Assembly (NCBI RefSeq): GCF_050908995.1
Contig: NC_135121.1
Coordinates: forward strand, 7,688,001 to 7,752,000
Length of the DNA: 64,000 nt
Direction of reading: 5' to 3'
Source: Andrena cerasifolii
Lineage: Eukaryota > Arthropoda > Insecta > Hymenoptera > Andrenidae
The position numbers and the translations under genes were made by a program. Below, piece by piece: positions 51,715-62,187 of the stretch (the first letter of the stretch is position 1; the number at the start of each line of letters is the position of its first letter). The notes beneath the pieces were generated by a model. It did not search any database, was not told the DNA's origin, and saw nothing but the letters and a program-made list of their open reading frames with translations.

Positions 51715-52323
51715 CAGGGCTTGAAACCGTTATTATAAAGATTTCGGTTCTCGAAAGAGTTATTCACAACCTTTATTCGGAATAACCGTTATAAAGAACC
51801 TAAATGTCAGACTATATAATTATAAGTTACGGTTCCTATATAGCTCTATAACTTTTATTTTTTAGGTTCTATAACTTTTATTTTTTAGGTTCTATATAAG
51901 TTACAAAGCGGTTATAGAACAGATTCTTGTAACGATTGTACAGAATTTTACAGTAAATGAAATCACAACATATTACAAATGTGTACATAATATATATTTG
52001 CTGACTTATTTATAATAATTTTTATACAATTTGGTTACACACAGTAATCTATAGTTGGAATATGTTGTGATTTCATTTACAAATTTCATGTAAAATTCTG
52101 TACAGTCGTTACAAGAATTGGTTCTATAACCGCTTTGTAACTTATATAGAACCTAAAGAATAAAAGTTACAGAGCAATATAGGAACCGTAACTTATACTT
52201 ACATAGTCTGATATTTAGGTTCTTTATAACGGTTATTCCGAATAAAGGTTCTTCATAACTCTTTCAGTCAGGACCTTTATATAACAGTTTGAAACAGTTA
52301 TTTCGAAACCTATTCAAGCCCTG
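51715..52323. mobile_element. Fold-back hAT MITE with perfect 8-bp target duplication
   Basis: The ends CAGGGCTTGAA and TTCAAGCCCTG are flanked by identical GTTTAAAG (51707-51714 and 52324-52331). The arms of about 250 bp are complementary over most of their length and the loop is AT-rich. The termini and the many aaccgttat-type words show kinship with the nested MITE at 47400-47692. Confidence 0.9.
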
Positions 52324-52811
52324 GTTTAAAGACGACATCCCCGTCAAGCTTCTTTCCTTGGTTAGGAACCGAGTACGATTTCACTCATGTTACAGATTTT
52401 GGTGGATGAATTTATGGGGGTAGACACGTCACATGACCTGGCAGATTCGGCAGGTCGGTATTACAGCATTTTTTTCTGCACAGAAATGGTAATACCGATA
52501 GATCGACGATTACCCGGTGAACGCGAGAGGGAGCTGTATGCTATTTCTGTATTCTATTCTGAATAAGAAAATAAATTCTCAGCTGTTCCGTTATACTTAT
52601 AAAAATTTAAACGGAAAGTTGGCTGGTATTGTAAACGTAGAAAATTCATTGTACATTTTAATTACTTGAAATGTGCTTATGCTACAATATTCTACGTTAG
52701 CAGTAAGGAATTCTAAGTGAAAAGGGAAAATAGATGAGGGAATGTCCCCAGAAAATGAAATTTGTTAGGTTAGACATTTTTTTAGTAGCAAAGCACCGAA
52801 ACAGAACATGA

Positions 52812-53160
52812 AATCAGAGGCATTTATGTTATCAGGGCTCATATTAGAGAATTGTTTCAGATTTTTAAATTAAAAAACCAAGCTGTGAAAAATAAAAAAC
52901 TACGAAAAAATGCTGAAAAATGCCGATTGTGTATCGAAGCAGGCTTGGCACTATAATTATATTTTTACTGTAAGTACGTATGATTGTTACTATTGTCTTG
53001 AATTTTTTTCAGATTTTTCAATTAGTTGCGCCGCAGTTAAAAAAATTAAAAACCGATTTTTTCGTAGTTTTTTATTTTTCACAGCTTGGTTTTTCAATTT
53101 AAAAATCTGAAACAATTCTCTAATATGTGCCCCGATAACAGAAATGCCTCTGATTTTTTT
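52812..53160. repeat. Fold-back repeat, first copy
   Basis: Arms of about 110 bp (52812-52925 and 53045-53158) are complementary, with paired words including agaattgtttcagattttta and aaaaaccaagctgtgaaaaa. This copy lacks the outer part of the left arm that is present in the second copy. Confidence 0.85.
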
Positions 53161-53220
53161 CAAAATTTTTCATCCCCTAGAATAGGAAAAATTCGGCAAA
53201 AACCTGATTTTCTATTTTTG

Positions 53221-53845
53221 CCACCTCTTTCGACGGCATGTTCTCCTGTTACAAAGCCCAATTTTGTGCATTCTGAAAATTTTTGCCAGATTTTGGCCCA
53301 GGTATCAGGAGAACATGAAGCGACGAGAGGTATTCTGAATTTCAGCTTCGAAGGCATCCTCGATTCTCTCTCCGAAGACGTTACTTAGTGCCACCTCTTT
53401 CGACATCATGTTCTCCTAGTACAAAGCCCAATTTTGTGCATTCTGAAAATTTTTGCCAGATTTTGGCCCAGGTATCAGGAGAACATGAAGCGAAGAGAGG
53501 TATTCTGAATTTCAGCTTCGAAGGCATCCTCAATTCTCTCTCCGAAGACGTTACTTAGTGCCACCTCTTTCGACATCATGTTCTCCTAGTACAAAGCCCA
53601 ATTTTGTGCATTCTGAAAATTTTTGCCAGATTTTGGCCCAGGTATCAGGAGAACATGAAGCGAAAAGAGGTATTCTGAATTTCAGCTTCGAAGGCATCCT
53701 CGATTCTCTCTCCGAAGACGTTACTTAGTGCCACCTCTTTCGACATCATGTTCTCCTAGTACAAAGCCCAATTTTGTGCATTCTGAAAATTTTTGCCAGA
53801 TTTTGGCCCAGGTATCAGGAGAACATGAAGTGGAAAGAGGTATAC
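53221..53845. repeat. 170-bp tandem repeat, block 1
   Basis: Units start (ccacctctttcgac) at 53221, 53391, 53561 and 53731, an exact 170-bp period; the last unit is truncated. Unit-to-unit identity is very high. Each unit contains the inverted pair catgttctcct and aggagaacatg about 70 bp apart, so each can fold into its own hairpin. Confidence 0.95.
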
Positions 53846-53982
53846 TAAAGGGTATAGCCGGTTAAGATGGTCAAATGTGCCCTTGAACCGAATTCGACTC
53901 ACGATGAATCATTCGAAAGCTTATTAAAAAAGAAACGTTTGTGGCAATTTTCAACTTCGTATCTCCACCCGGAGGGTAGTAA

Positions 53983-54463
53983 AGGGCAAAAATAGGAAAT
54001 CAGGTTTTTGCCGAATTTCTCCTATACTAGGGGATGAAAAATTTTGAAAAAAATCAGAGACATTTCTGTTATCGGGGCACATATTAGAGAATTGTTTCAG
54101 ATTTTTAAATTGAAAAACCAAGCTGTCAAAAATAAAAAACTACGAAAAAATGCTGAAAAATGCCGATTGTGTATCGAAGCAGGCTTGGCACTATAATTAT
54201 ATTTTTACTGTAAGTACGTATGATTGTTACTATTGTCTTGAATTTTTTTCAGATTTTTCAATTAGTTGCGCCGCAGTTAAAAAAATTAAAAACCGATTTT
54301 TTCGTAGTTTTTTATTTTTCACAGCTTGGTTTTTCAATTTAAAAATCTGAAACAATTCTCTAATATGTGCCCCGATAACAGAAATGCCTCTGATTTTTTT
54401 CAAAATTTTTCATCCCCTAGAATAGGAAAAATTCGGCAAAAACCTGATTTTCTATTTTTGCCA
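53983..54463. repeat. Fold-back repeat, second copy with full arms
   Basis: The left arm starts ggcaaaaataggaaatcagg (about 53986) and the right arm ends with its complement at about 54462, directly joined to the next 170-bp array. Apart from the fuller left arm it is nearly identical to the copy at 52812-53160. Confidence 0.88.
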
Positions 54464-55110
54464 CCTCTTTCGACGGCATGTTCTCCTGTTACAAAGCCCA
54501 ATTTTGTGCATTCTGAAAATTTTTGCCAGATTTTGGCCCAGGTATCAGGAGAACATGAAGCGAAGAGAGGTATTCTGAATTTCAGCTTCGAAGGCATCCT
54601 CGATTCTCTCTCCGAAGACGTTACTTAGTGCCACCTCTTTCGACATCATGTTCTCCTAGTACAAAGCCCAATTTTGTGCATTCTGAAAATTTTTGCCAGA
54701 TTTTGGCCCAGGTATCAGGAGAACATGAAGCGAAGAGAGGTATTCTGAATTTCAGCTTCGAAGGCATCCTCGATTCTCTCTCCGAAGACGTTACTTAGTG
54801 CCACCTCTTACGACATCATGTTCTCCTAGTACAAAGCCCAATTTTGTGCATTCTGAAAATTTTTGCCAGATTTTGGCCCAGGTATCAGGAGAACATGAAG
54901 CGAAGAGAGGTATTCTGAATTTCAGCTTCGAAGGCATCCTCGATTCTCTCTCCGAAGACGTTACTTAGTGCCATCTCTTTCGACATCATGTTCTCCTGTT
55001 ACAAACCTCAATTTTGTGCATTCTGAAAATTCTCGCCAGATTTTGGCCAATATATCAGGAGAACATGAAGTGGAAAGAGGTATACTAAATTTCAGCTTCA
55101 AAGGCATCCC
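54461..55110. repeat. 170-bp tandem repeat, block 2
   Basis: Units start at 54461, 54631, 54801 and 54971 with the same 170-bp period and hairpin pair as block 1. The last unit diverges and ends at a cccc-TTAA junction (TTAA at 55112-55115). Confidence 0.93.
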
Positions 55111-55317
55111 CTTAAAGTTGTAAATAAGAGGCGCAGGCCTTTCAAGAGGCGTTGGAAAATTCTGTGTCTCTTCGTTAAACAGTCACTGTCTCGAAACATC
55201 TGCGCCACTTCTCGCTGGCAGTCCTCCCGAGTAGGCGCCATCTCGTATCTACTACCTCAACTAAATTTGTCACGTGACTTACTATGTATTATCGCCAATA
55301 TGGCGGAACTCTGATTT

Positions 55318-55650
55318 GGGAATGTAGTCACGATTTTTCGTTTTTCGTTCTTATATGAGCAGATTTTGGCCTGGAAGATGTCTCATTCGAAAGAAGAAGA
55401 TTCAATGCGGAGCGCTCTGCTCACCGTTTGAGTCAGAAAACTCTTTTAGTGACCTAAAAATGCGTGGATTCTGCGGGTATATTTTGTCGACTTTTGCTTT
55501 ACTTTGGACACTGATATTATTACATATCAACACAATCTCGTTGAACCATGAGCAGAGCGCTCTGCATTGAACCTTCCTCTTTCGAATGAGACCTCGCCCA
55601 GCCCCAAACCTGCTCATATAAGGACGAAAATCGAAAAATCCCGAACCCAT
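55318..55650. repeat. Fold-back repeat
   Basis: The left arm (about 55318-55424) and right arm (about 55549-55650) are complementary. Paired words include gcagagcgctctgc-type sequence near the loop, ctcattcgaaag in the middle and ttatatgagcag further out. The loop is about 125 bp. Confidence 0.8.
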
Positions 55651-58600
55651 GTTTCGGGCCAGATTGTGTCGGTATACAGCGCGCTGCATTACCCGTGTCT
55701 TTATGTGATTCTCAAAACCACCGCTCCTAAACGTAGAGGGTGCAATAAAACCCGAGGTTTTTCACGAAGTCGTTATTTCAGATCGCGTAACACGGTTTTA
55801 CACGTGTTGAATTCTAATTCCTACCACGCGTAGCGTTGCAATCTGTTTCGGGACTTCGCCGGTAACGTTGCATGTGACACTAAAATGGTAAGGGGTCCTA
55901 GGACCCCACAAACCGGTGACAGAAATTGCATTGGCTGATGGATCTATCCTATACCTCGTCTGTGATGACACAAACTCCCATAAGATGATAGGCCCAGCCT
56001 ATATATACTTCGTCGATGCAGTTTTCCAATTGTCCCTTTACCAGCAGAAGGGTAGTTTGATCCCTAATTGCTCTGTGATCTTATTCCATTCTTTACCGCT
56101 AATGTGGAAAGCGACTCCAATATGATTCTTTGGGCTCGCGAGTCCTCGAATCGAGCGAGCTAAAATTTGCATTATGTACATACGTATAGGTCTCTGCCAT
56201 ATCTCGTCCGCTGTAATAAATGCGCGAGCCCAGTGTCGGGGGATCGCTGAAGTGAAGGGAAAAGAGAGGACGGGAAACACACGTCGATAAAACTCAGGTG
56301 AACGCCGCACCGGTGAACGTACGGTACGTCGTACCCCCGTTTCGGAGCCGAGTAGTTAGTCCCTCTCTCCTTGCAACCAGTCAGGGACGGACCGAGAACG
56401 GCCGTCTCCGAATGATTTCTTGAGCCAGCAGGTACGTTGGGTGCCTGCTAATTAGGTCCCGGCATAACGGGTCTTTTAAAAAATTCATTTTCTTGACACA
56501 GTACCTTCGGGAACCAATGACCTGTAACGTTCCATCACTACCGACTGCGCATTCAACATATTAACGTAGTGGTACATATCTATGGCCACACGTTGTCTAT
56601 GCTACGGTGTAGACAATTAAATCGCAACTATTTACTGGGAGGAGGATTCCGATGACTCTGATGACTGTTGAAAGACACGAAGCCTTTGGATTTATTTTCC
56701 AGTAAATTCCACTGACTGTTAAAAAATAATCTTTGCATACGAAGACGTTTTACAGTAACGAATCGTAACCTCTTGAGGCATGCCCACCGGACATTCGCAA
56801 GTGTCCCCGTGCACTTCACCTTGATATTTGATAGTTTCTTCTTGAGTTTCACCTTGACTCGGGAGACGGTGTTTCGGTGTATCCCTGCTTACGCTATCCC
56901 CGATTCGCGGAGTAAAAGTTAAACTTGCAGCCCGACATTAACGCACCTATGCAGAATCGAACTCTCGAGGCGTGGCGTGTCAAACATTCCTTGTATCATT
57001 CTCCAGCGTTCGCTTCAATATCTCCATTTGCAGCACGAGAATTTCGCGTCCGTCAGCTACGCATTCCCTCGTGCGGCGATGTACACTCGCCTGCGTAGAT
57101 AAACGAAAGAGGAGGTCGGGACGAAATTGCGGGGGGAACGAGCCTGCGTTCGTACGCACTTGCGCGAGAAATAACGAACGATAGTAAAATTTGCGTGTTT
57201 GCCCGTGAAGATTCCGTGGCAACCGCATGGCGCTGCAATTACGATCGACCGTCACCTATCCTGCCTGGCGAGCAGGCTTACTGTAAACAATATTATCAGC
57301 TCGGTTCACGTAACCAGTCCTTTTAACTTCGGGTATATCACCACGTAGTAACTTCAACGATATCTACGTCCTCAGTCCCCGACTTCGACAAGAATAGCTC
57401 AGCCTTGCGGGGAACGTTAAAATGTCACAGGGAACCTGTTTGAATCCGCCGTTCGGAGCCGCTCAGCAAAACGGTACCCCACATGCACCCAGCCTAAAAG
57501 TCGGAATTCGGCGGAATGGGATTTTACCAAGGCGAACAAGTTCCACACGATTACGATCAGTACTGTCCACGGCCGAGCGTTGAATTCTGAGAAGCAATGG
57601 TTTGGCATTCCTCCATCAAATTCCGAGCTACACCCTGGATCCCTGCTATTCAACGATCGCGCGTATCGGACGGACCCGCGTGGTCTCGCCGCGCGATCTA
57701 TACCGCCCTCCGCGCGGACGGTCTCGGATCCCGTGGATCGATGTCGTCGCGCGTCGGGCACGCCGGCTGCCGGCTACGTCCCTGGCGCGGTCTCACGGGC
57801 GAGGGCCTTTCAACTCGATCCGTATATCCACTACAGTCTCTCGTAAGGTGTGGTTCACGGCGTTCTGGTCAGAACTATGCTCGCCCGGAATCAACAAGTG
57901 CTCCTCGAGACTACGCCGGGAAAACACTTGACCTAACCGAACTCAGTGAGCGCGTCGTTCCCCTGTTTCGTCGGCCTGCGGCGTGCAACGAGGAAAGAGT
58001 CCCGAGGTACACCAGCGCGTAGCTTGGCAGAAACGGTGGACACTCTGCGGCCACGGAAGATCGGCCCGAGTCGGGAGTATACCACGCAAGGAGCGTTCCT
58101 GCGACCTTTCCCCCGAGGATTCGGTTACCTTGGAACCGCGATCGGGATCAAAGTCGCGGCGCGACGGCTCCTCGGTGATCAGTGGCCCGATGAATCATTG
58201 GCTTTCACGCGTCCAGGCGAGTCTGTGACGGCGCGTGCTCCTTGGCGAGGATCAGCGAGGATTCTGCGTGTCGGGGTTCCGCTGCACGTGACTTGAGTGC
58301 CCCTCGACTCGCGTGCTCATCGCGGGCCGAATAGAACCCGCACGGGAGCAACGGGATCGAGACCGACGAGGGATAGTCCAGCGAGGATGAGGCACCGTGA
58401 GTATCGATCTCGAGTTATTGCCAAGGAGGATCGTGTCTTAGAACAGCGGCGACAGTTTAGCTACGCGCCTCGAGGATGGAATTTAGGGAACGGTATGCGG
58501 AGGAGCCGCATGTTAGAACGGAGGCGCCTACGGCGAGCGTGGCCTGCTTAAAAAGAAACAAGTTTCCCTGCTGCACCTGTCACCGGCCGAAGCGTTTTTC

Positions 58601-60281
58601 TGTCCGGGCACGCGGCACGACCGACCGCTACGTCGTAACGAATGGAAACGTTGAGTTACAACCGCGAGATCGGGTCCGCCGTTCCGGCGCGCCAGCCTTC
58701 TCCGCCGCGATTAAGAAACAAACGCTGCGGTAATATTTTAGAAAGCTAGCTCGCCGCGCCGCTGGAAAGTGCCGGCGGGACTTTCTTCCCCGATCCCATC
58801 GGTAACTGGCTCGGAATCGATTATCGACGCCACGGCCGCCTCCGATGCGATTAAAATGTAGCGAGCTCTTTTCGATAACCCTGTCCGGGGAGGAACAGAA
58901 GTCGGTTGGAAATTCAAAGTTCGAGGCGGCGGCGTTAATCTGTTGGGTTGGCCAGGGGATGGGGGGGCACGTTGAATTATCCAATAAATTTCCTGGAAAC
59001 TTGCTTTCTAGATTCAATTTTTCCTGAGAGAAAATCGATCGCTGGTAATGCGTCAATGTCACGCATAATTTAGGACAGTTTGCTGGGGGCCCCGTTGGCT
59101 AGGCTACTCCAGCTTGCTTGTTGGCAGGGTGGGGTCAGTTTGACCCCGATCGCGGGGAGAATGAAGCGTACACGCTTCGTTTAATTGAACGTGTAGTTAC
59201 ATTGACACTGGCGTTTCTAAAAGTATTAACGATGGAGTGTGAAGTGCTGTTGTTCACGGTTGGTAGTTGGGAACTGCCAGTGGCAGCAGAATTAGGAAAC
59301 AAGCTTGTGGTTCGGCGCGATAGCGCAAGGATCTCGGAGCAATGTTCGGGCAGCTGGGTCTAGAAGCAATAATATGTAGGCAAGGTGTGGTAAATGGATA
59401 AAGCGTCGGATAGTACAGCAACGAGCAGTTTGACGTACTCGCGCGGGAATCTAGGCGCGATGTTCAATGAGGAATTTCTAGGACAAGAGAGCAACGTTAC
59501 TATGGCGATATGTTCTCCAAACACAAGGCTTACGACCCGATTGTATCCGAGTATTTCTGGATACGCGAATAGTTTCGTGGAAATCTATTATTTTCATTGA
59601 ACGGTGCTCCCCTTATTTGTGACGCTGTTAGCCTTAATTCGGGTTCCTCTAATTCGCAGCTGGCGCAAGAGTGACTGTTAATTATTGATTGAAGTTTTGT
59701 TTTCGCATATTCAGTATTACCTACTTTGTTTTCATAGGCCAAGGGTTTAGTACCTCTCCTGTTCAAGCAAGTATTAAATCAATAAATAAATACCTAGTAG
59801 TTAGTAAAGGGTGTGTTAGTGGAGGTTTTTTTTATATTTTATTACTCCATTCTTTTAACGTTAATAGTCAGCTTTCGGGATTGAATTGTATGTATTCGAA
59901 GAATAGATTTTAATTCGCGCAATTTTAAAGCTGCGTAGTTGTTAGCGATTGTAGTTGATTTAAACGGGCCAAATATTTAGGTACTAATTATAATATAGCA
60001 ATTTAGTTTTCATTTCGAGGCGTGGAACGAAATTCGCCGTATCTCGGGAGATTTGCACACTCCGCCGCGTATTTGCCAGCAATTAAAATTGGAGGAAAGA
60101 GAAACGACGCTGGATGCTATTTTATTTGTGCAAGTGACGCACAACGTATAGCATGGCTGAGTCATACACTCTCCACTGTCGCGTATAATTCATGCACAAG
60201 CACATGATTATACTCTTAAAACGCAGGGCGAATACCTCTCTGTCTCTATTTTTCAAATCCTTGCATATGGCGCCATTATTA
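55651..60281. other. No firmly supported gene
   Basis: Contains the weak exon candidate at 56719-56937 and a GC-rich block at 57,400-58,700 with overlapping accidental frames. Confidence 0.4.
56719..56937 (-). CDS. Weak candidate internal or terminal exon
   Basis: A frame open between in-frame stops at about 56940 and 56719 reads protein-like over its middle part: QGEVHGDTCECPVGMPQE then VTIRYCKTSS. It has no upstream ATG, so it could only be an internal or 3' exon. A possible acceptor (gtaagcag) lies at about 56891. A second frame is also open across the same bases, which weakens the case. No partner exon was identified. Confidence 0.2.
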   Translation of the reverse strand, partial: CRAASLTFTPRIGDSVSRDTPKHRLPSQGETQEETIKYQGEVHGDTCECPVGMPQEVTIRYCKTSSYAKIIF

Positions 60282-61008
60282 GGGGTGGGGGCCGGGGTAA
60301 TTGTCCGAAAATTAAAGGTCTCTTTGGAAATTTATTAAAAGCAAACTACTCGATGAATTTCTTTGCAATTTTCACCACTTTTTATTGGATATTTAAGTTG
60401 CGCGAAGATCTTTTTTGAAATTTATTTAAAGCAGATTTATAAATTGTGCAGGACCAGTAACTTAGCGGTACAAAAAATTTCCGCTGACATGGTTGACAGT
60501 GTTCCGAAGAAACGGTTCTTCTGAAATCATAAAACCAAAAGGTTTTAGAAACTATATGCCGGTGGCTATGGCACGACGGGAAATTTTTTTGATTGGTCGT
60601 TTTCTTCTATTCCTCTTTTAACGAAAGAGGTTAATTTTCTCGAAAAAAATCCCAATTTTCTTCAGAGGTCCGCTATTTTGTCATTTTGCAATTTTTCCAA
60701 AATCGAACCAGTCGTGCCATAGCCACCTGCTTATAGTCTCTAAAACTTTTTTGTTTTTGATTTCAGAAGAACCGTTTCGTCGGAAAATTGTCAACCATGT
60801 CAGCGGAAATTTTTTCGAGTGCTAACTTAAATACTGATCCTCTGCAGCTTATAAATTTGCTTTAAATAATTTTCAAAAATGATATTCGTGCAACTTAAAT
60901 ATCCAATAAAAAGTGGTGAAAATTGCAAAGAGATTCATCGAGTAGTTTGCTTTCGATAAATTTCCAAAGACACCCGTTCTTTTGGGACCATTACCCTGTT
61001 TTCCCCCC
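60282..61008. mobile_element. Fold-back element 1 (TTAA type)
   Basis: Arms of roughly 270 bp at about 60315-60590 and 60690-60970 are reverse complements with scattered mismatches. Outer ends begin GGGG and end CCCC. The right end abuts TTAA at 61009-61012; the left flank is TTA followed directly by the G-run, a probable eroded TTAA. No coding frame is present. Confidence 0.75.
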
Positions 61009-61012
61009 TTAA

Positions 61013-61732
61013 GGGGATTAGGCAGTCGAAAAATCGATTGTTTTTACTGCATTTTCCGAAAGTACTATCTTTTCCGAATACAATGCCGCTTGGTTTATAG
61101 TAAAATTCGCAAAATTGTAGATTTGGCAGCTAAAAAGGTCAAGCGGCAACCTATAGCGTCGCCTTTGCCCAGAAACTTTAAATGCGTTTTTCTCGAATAT
61201 TTTTTTCTCTTCATTTTAGTCCTGATTGCGAGCGAATTGAGGTTCAAATCGACTTGGAAAAAATTACAGGACGTGTAGAACATGTGTCATTTCGGCGCAA
61301 ACCTTTGATATGGTCTGTAAAAATTCGAGACTTTCATAAAAAAAATTAAGAAGTTACCGTATTTTGGTAGCACACAAACAATGATGGTGCGCTACCAAAA
61401 TCCGCTGACTTCTTAATTTTTTTTATGAAAATCTCGAATTTTTACAGACCATATCAGAGGTTTGCGCCGAAATGACACATGTTCTACACGTCCTGTAATT
61501 TTTTCCAAGTCGATTTGAACCTCAATTCGCTCGCAATCAGGAAAAAATGAAGAGAAAAACGCATTTAAAGTTTCTAGGCAAAGGCGACGCTATAGGTTGC
61601 CGCTTGACGTTTTCAGCTGTCAAATCTACAATTTTGCAAATTTTACTATAAATCAAGCGGCATTTTATTGAGAAAAGATAGTACTTTCGGAAAATGCAAT
61701 AAAAAAATCGATTTTCCGACTGCCTAGTCCCC
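61013..61732. mobile_element. Fold-back element 2 (TTAA type), sharing a TTAA with element 1
   Basis: The termini GGGGATTAGGCAGTCG and CGACTGCCTAGTCCCC are flanked by TTAA at 61009-61012 and 61733-61736. The left arm to about 61373 and the right arm from about 61387 are complementary with a loop of about 13 nt, so almost the whole element is one hairpin. TTAA targeting is characteristic of piggyBac and Kolobok elements. Confidence 0.85.
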
Positions 61733-61857
61733 TTAAGTGAGAAGATCGAAGTTCGCACCTCGTTTCCCTAATTTATAATTCTAATAGTCTAAGCTTATTG
61801 ATCGCCCCCGCGATGTTTCGAAACGATGACAAGAGAATGAAATATTAAGGTCCATAC

Positions 61858-62187
61858 CTTTCCACTCGCAAAAATTCCGTACTCTCTACAGGGACCATTT
61901 CTTTGTATCAGAGCCGAAATTGCAGTAAATTGCGATTCGCTGGACTGTTCGTAGCTTGGCGGATTAAGTTCAGTGCCCGTGGCTGCAGTCTCCGTTGCAC
62001 CGATGCAACCGCGATCCATGGATCGACGCGCTAGCATAGCGCACGCTGCGCCGAGGGAGAATAGGCCGCAGAACACGAGGCGGGGAAGCCTTGTGCTCGT
62101 TCCTTCGAACAATGCCGTAATGATACATGATAATAGCCGACGAAGCGCGTGATTACCGTCCACCTTAACTCCCGATCTGTCATTCAA
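61858..62187 (-). CDS. Weak candidate first exon, possible membrane protein
   Basis: An ATG at 62187 opens a 110-codon frame ending exactly in phase 0 at a good donor (GGAAAG|GTATGG at 61857-61856). The predicted peptide has about 33 N-terminal residues, a hydrophobic stretch at about residues 34-53 (RLVFCGLFSLGAACAML), a basic RRSMDRG after it, and an NPPSYEQ motif at about residues 75-81. These features look protein-like, but several stop-free stretches of similar length in this window are clearly accidental and I found no matching downstream exon. Read as a candidate only. Confidence 0.25.

Noticed and set aside
53086..54628. Two nearly identical 100-codon frames (53086-53388, 54326-54628)
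   Set aside because: They simply read through the fold-back arm into the 170-bp repeat and are copies because of the 1,240-bp duplication.
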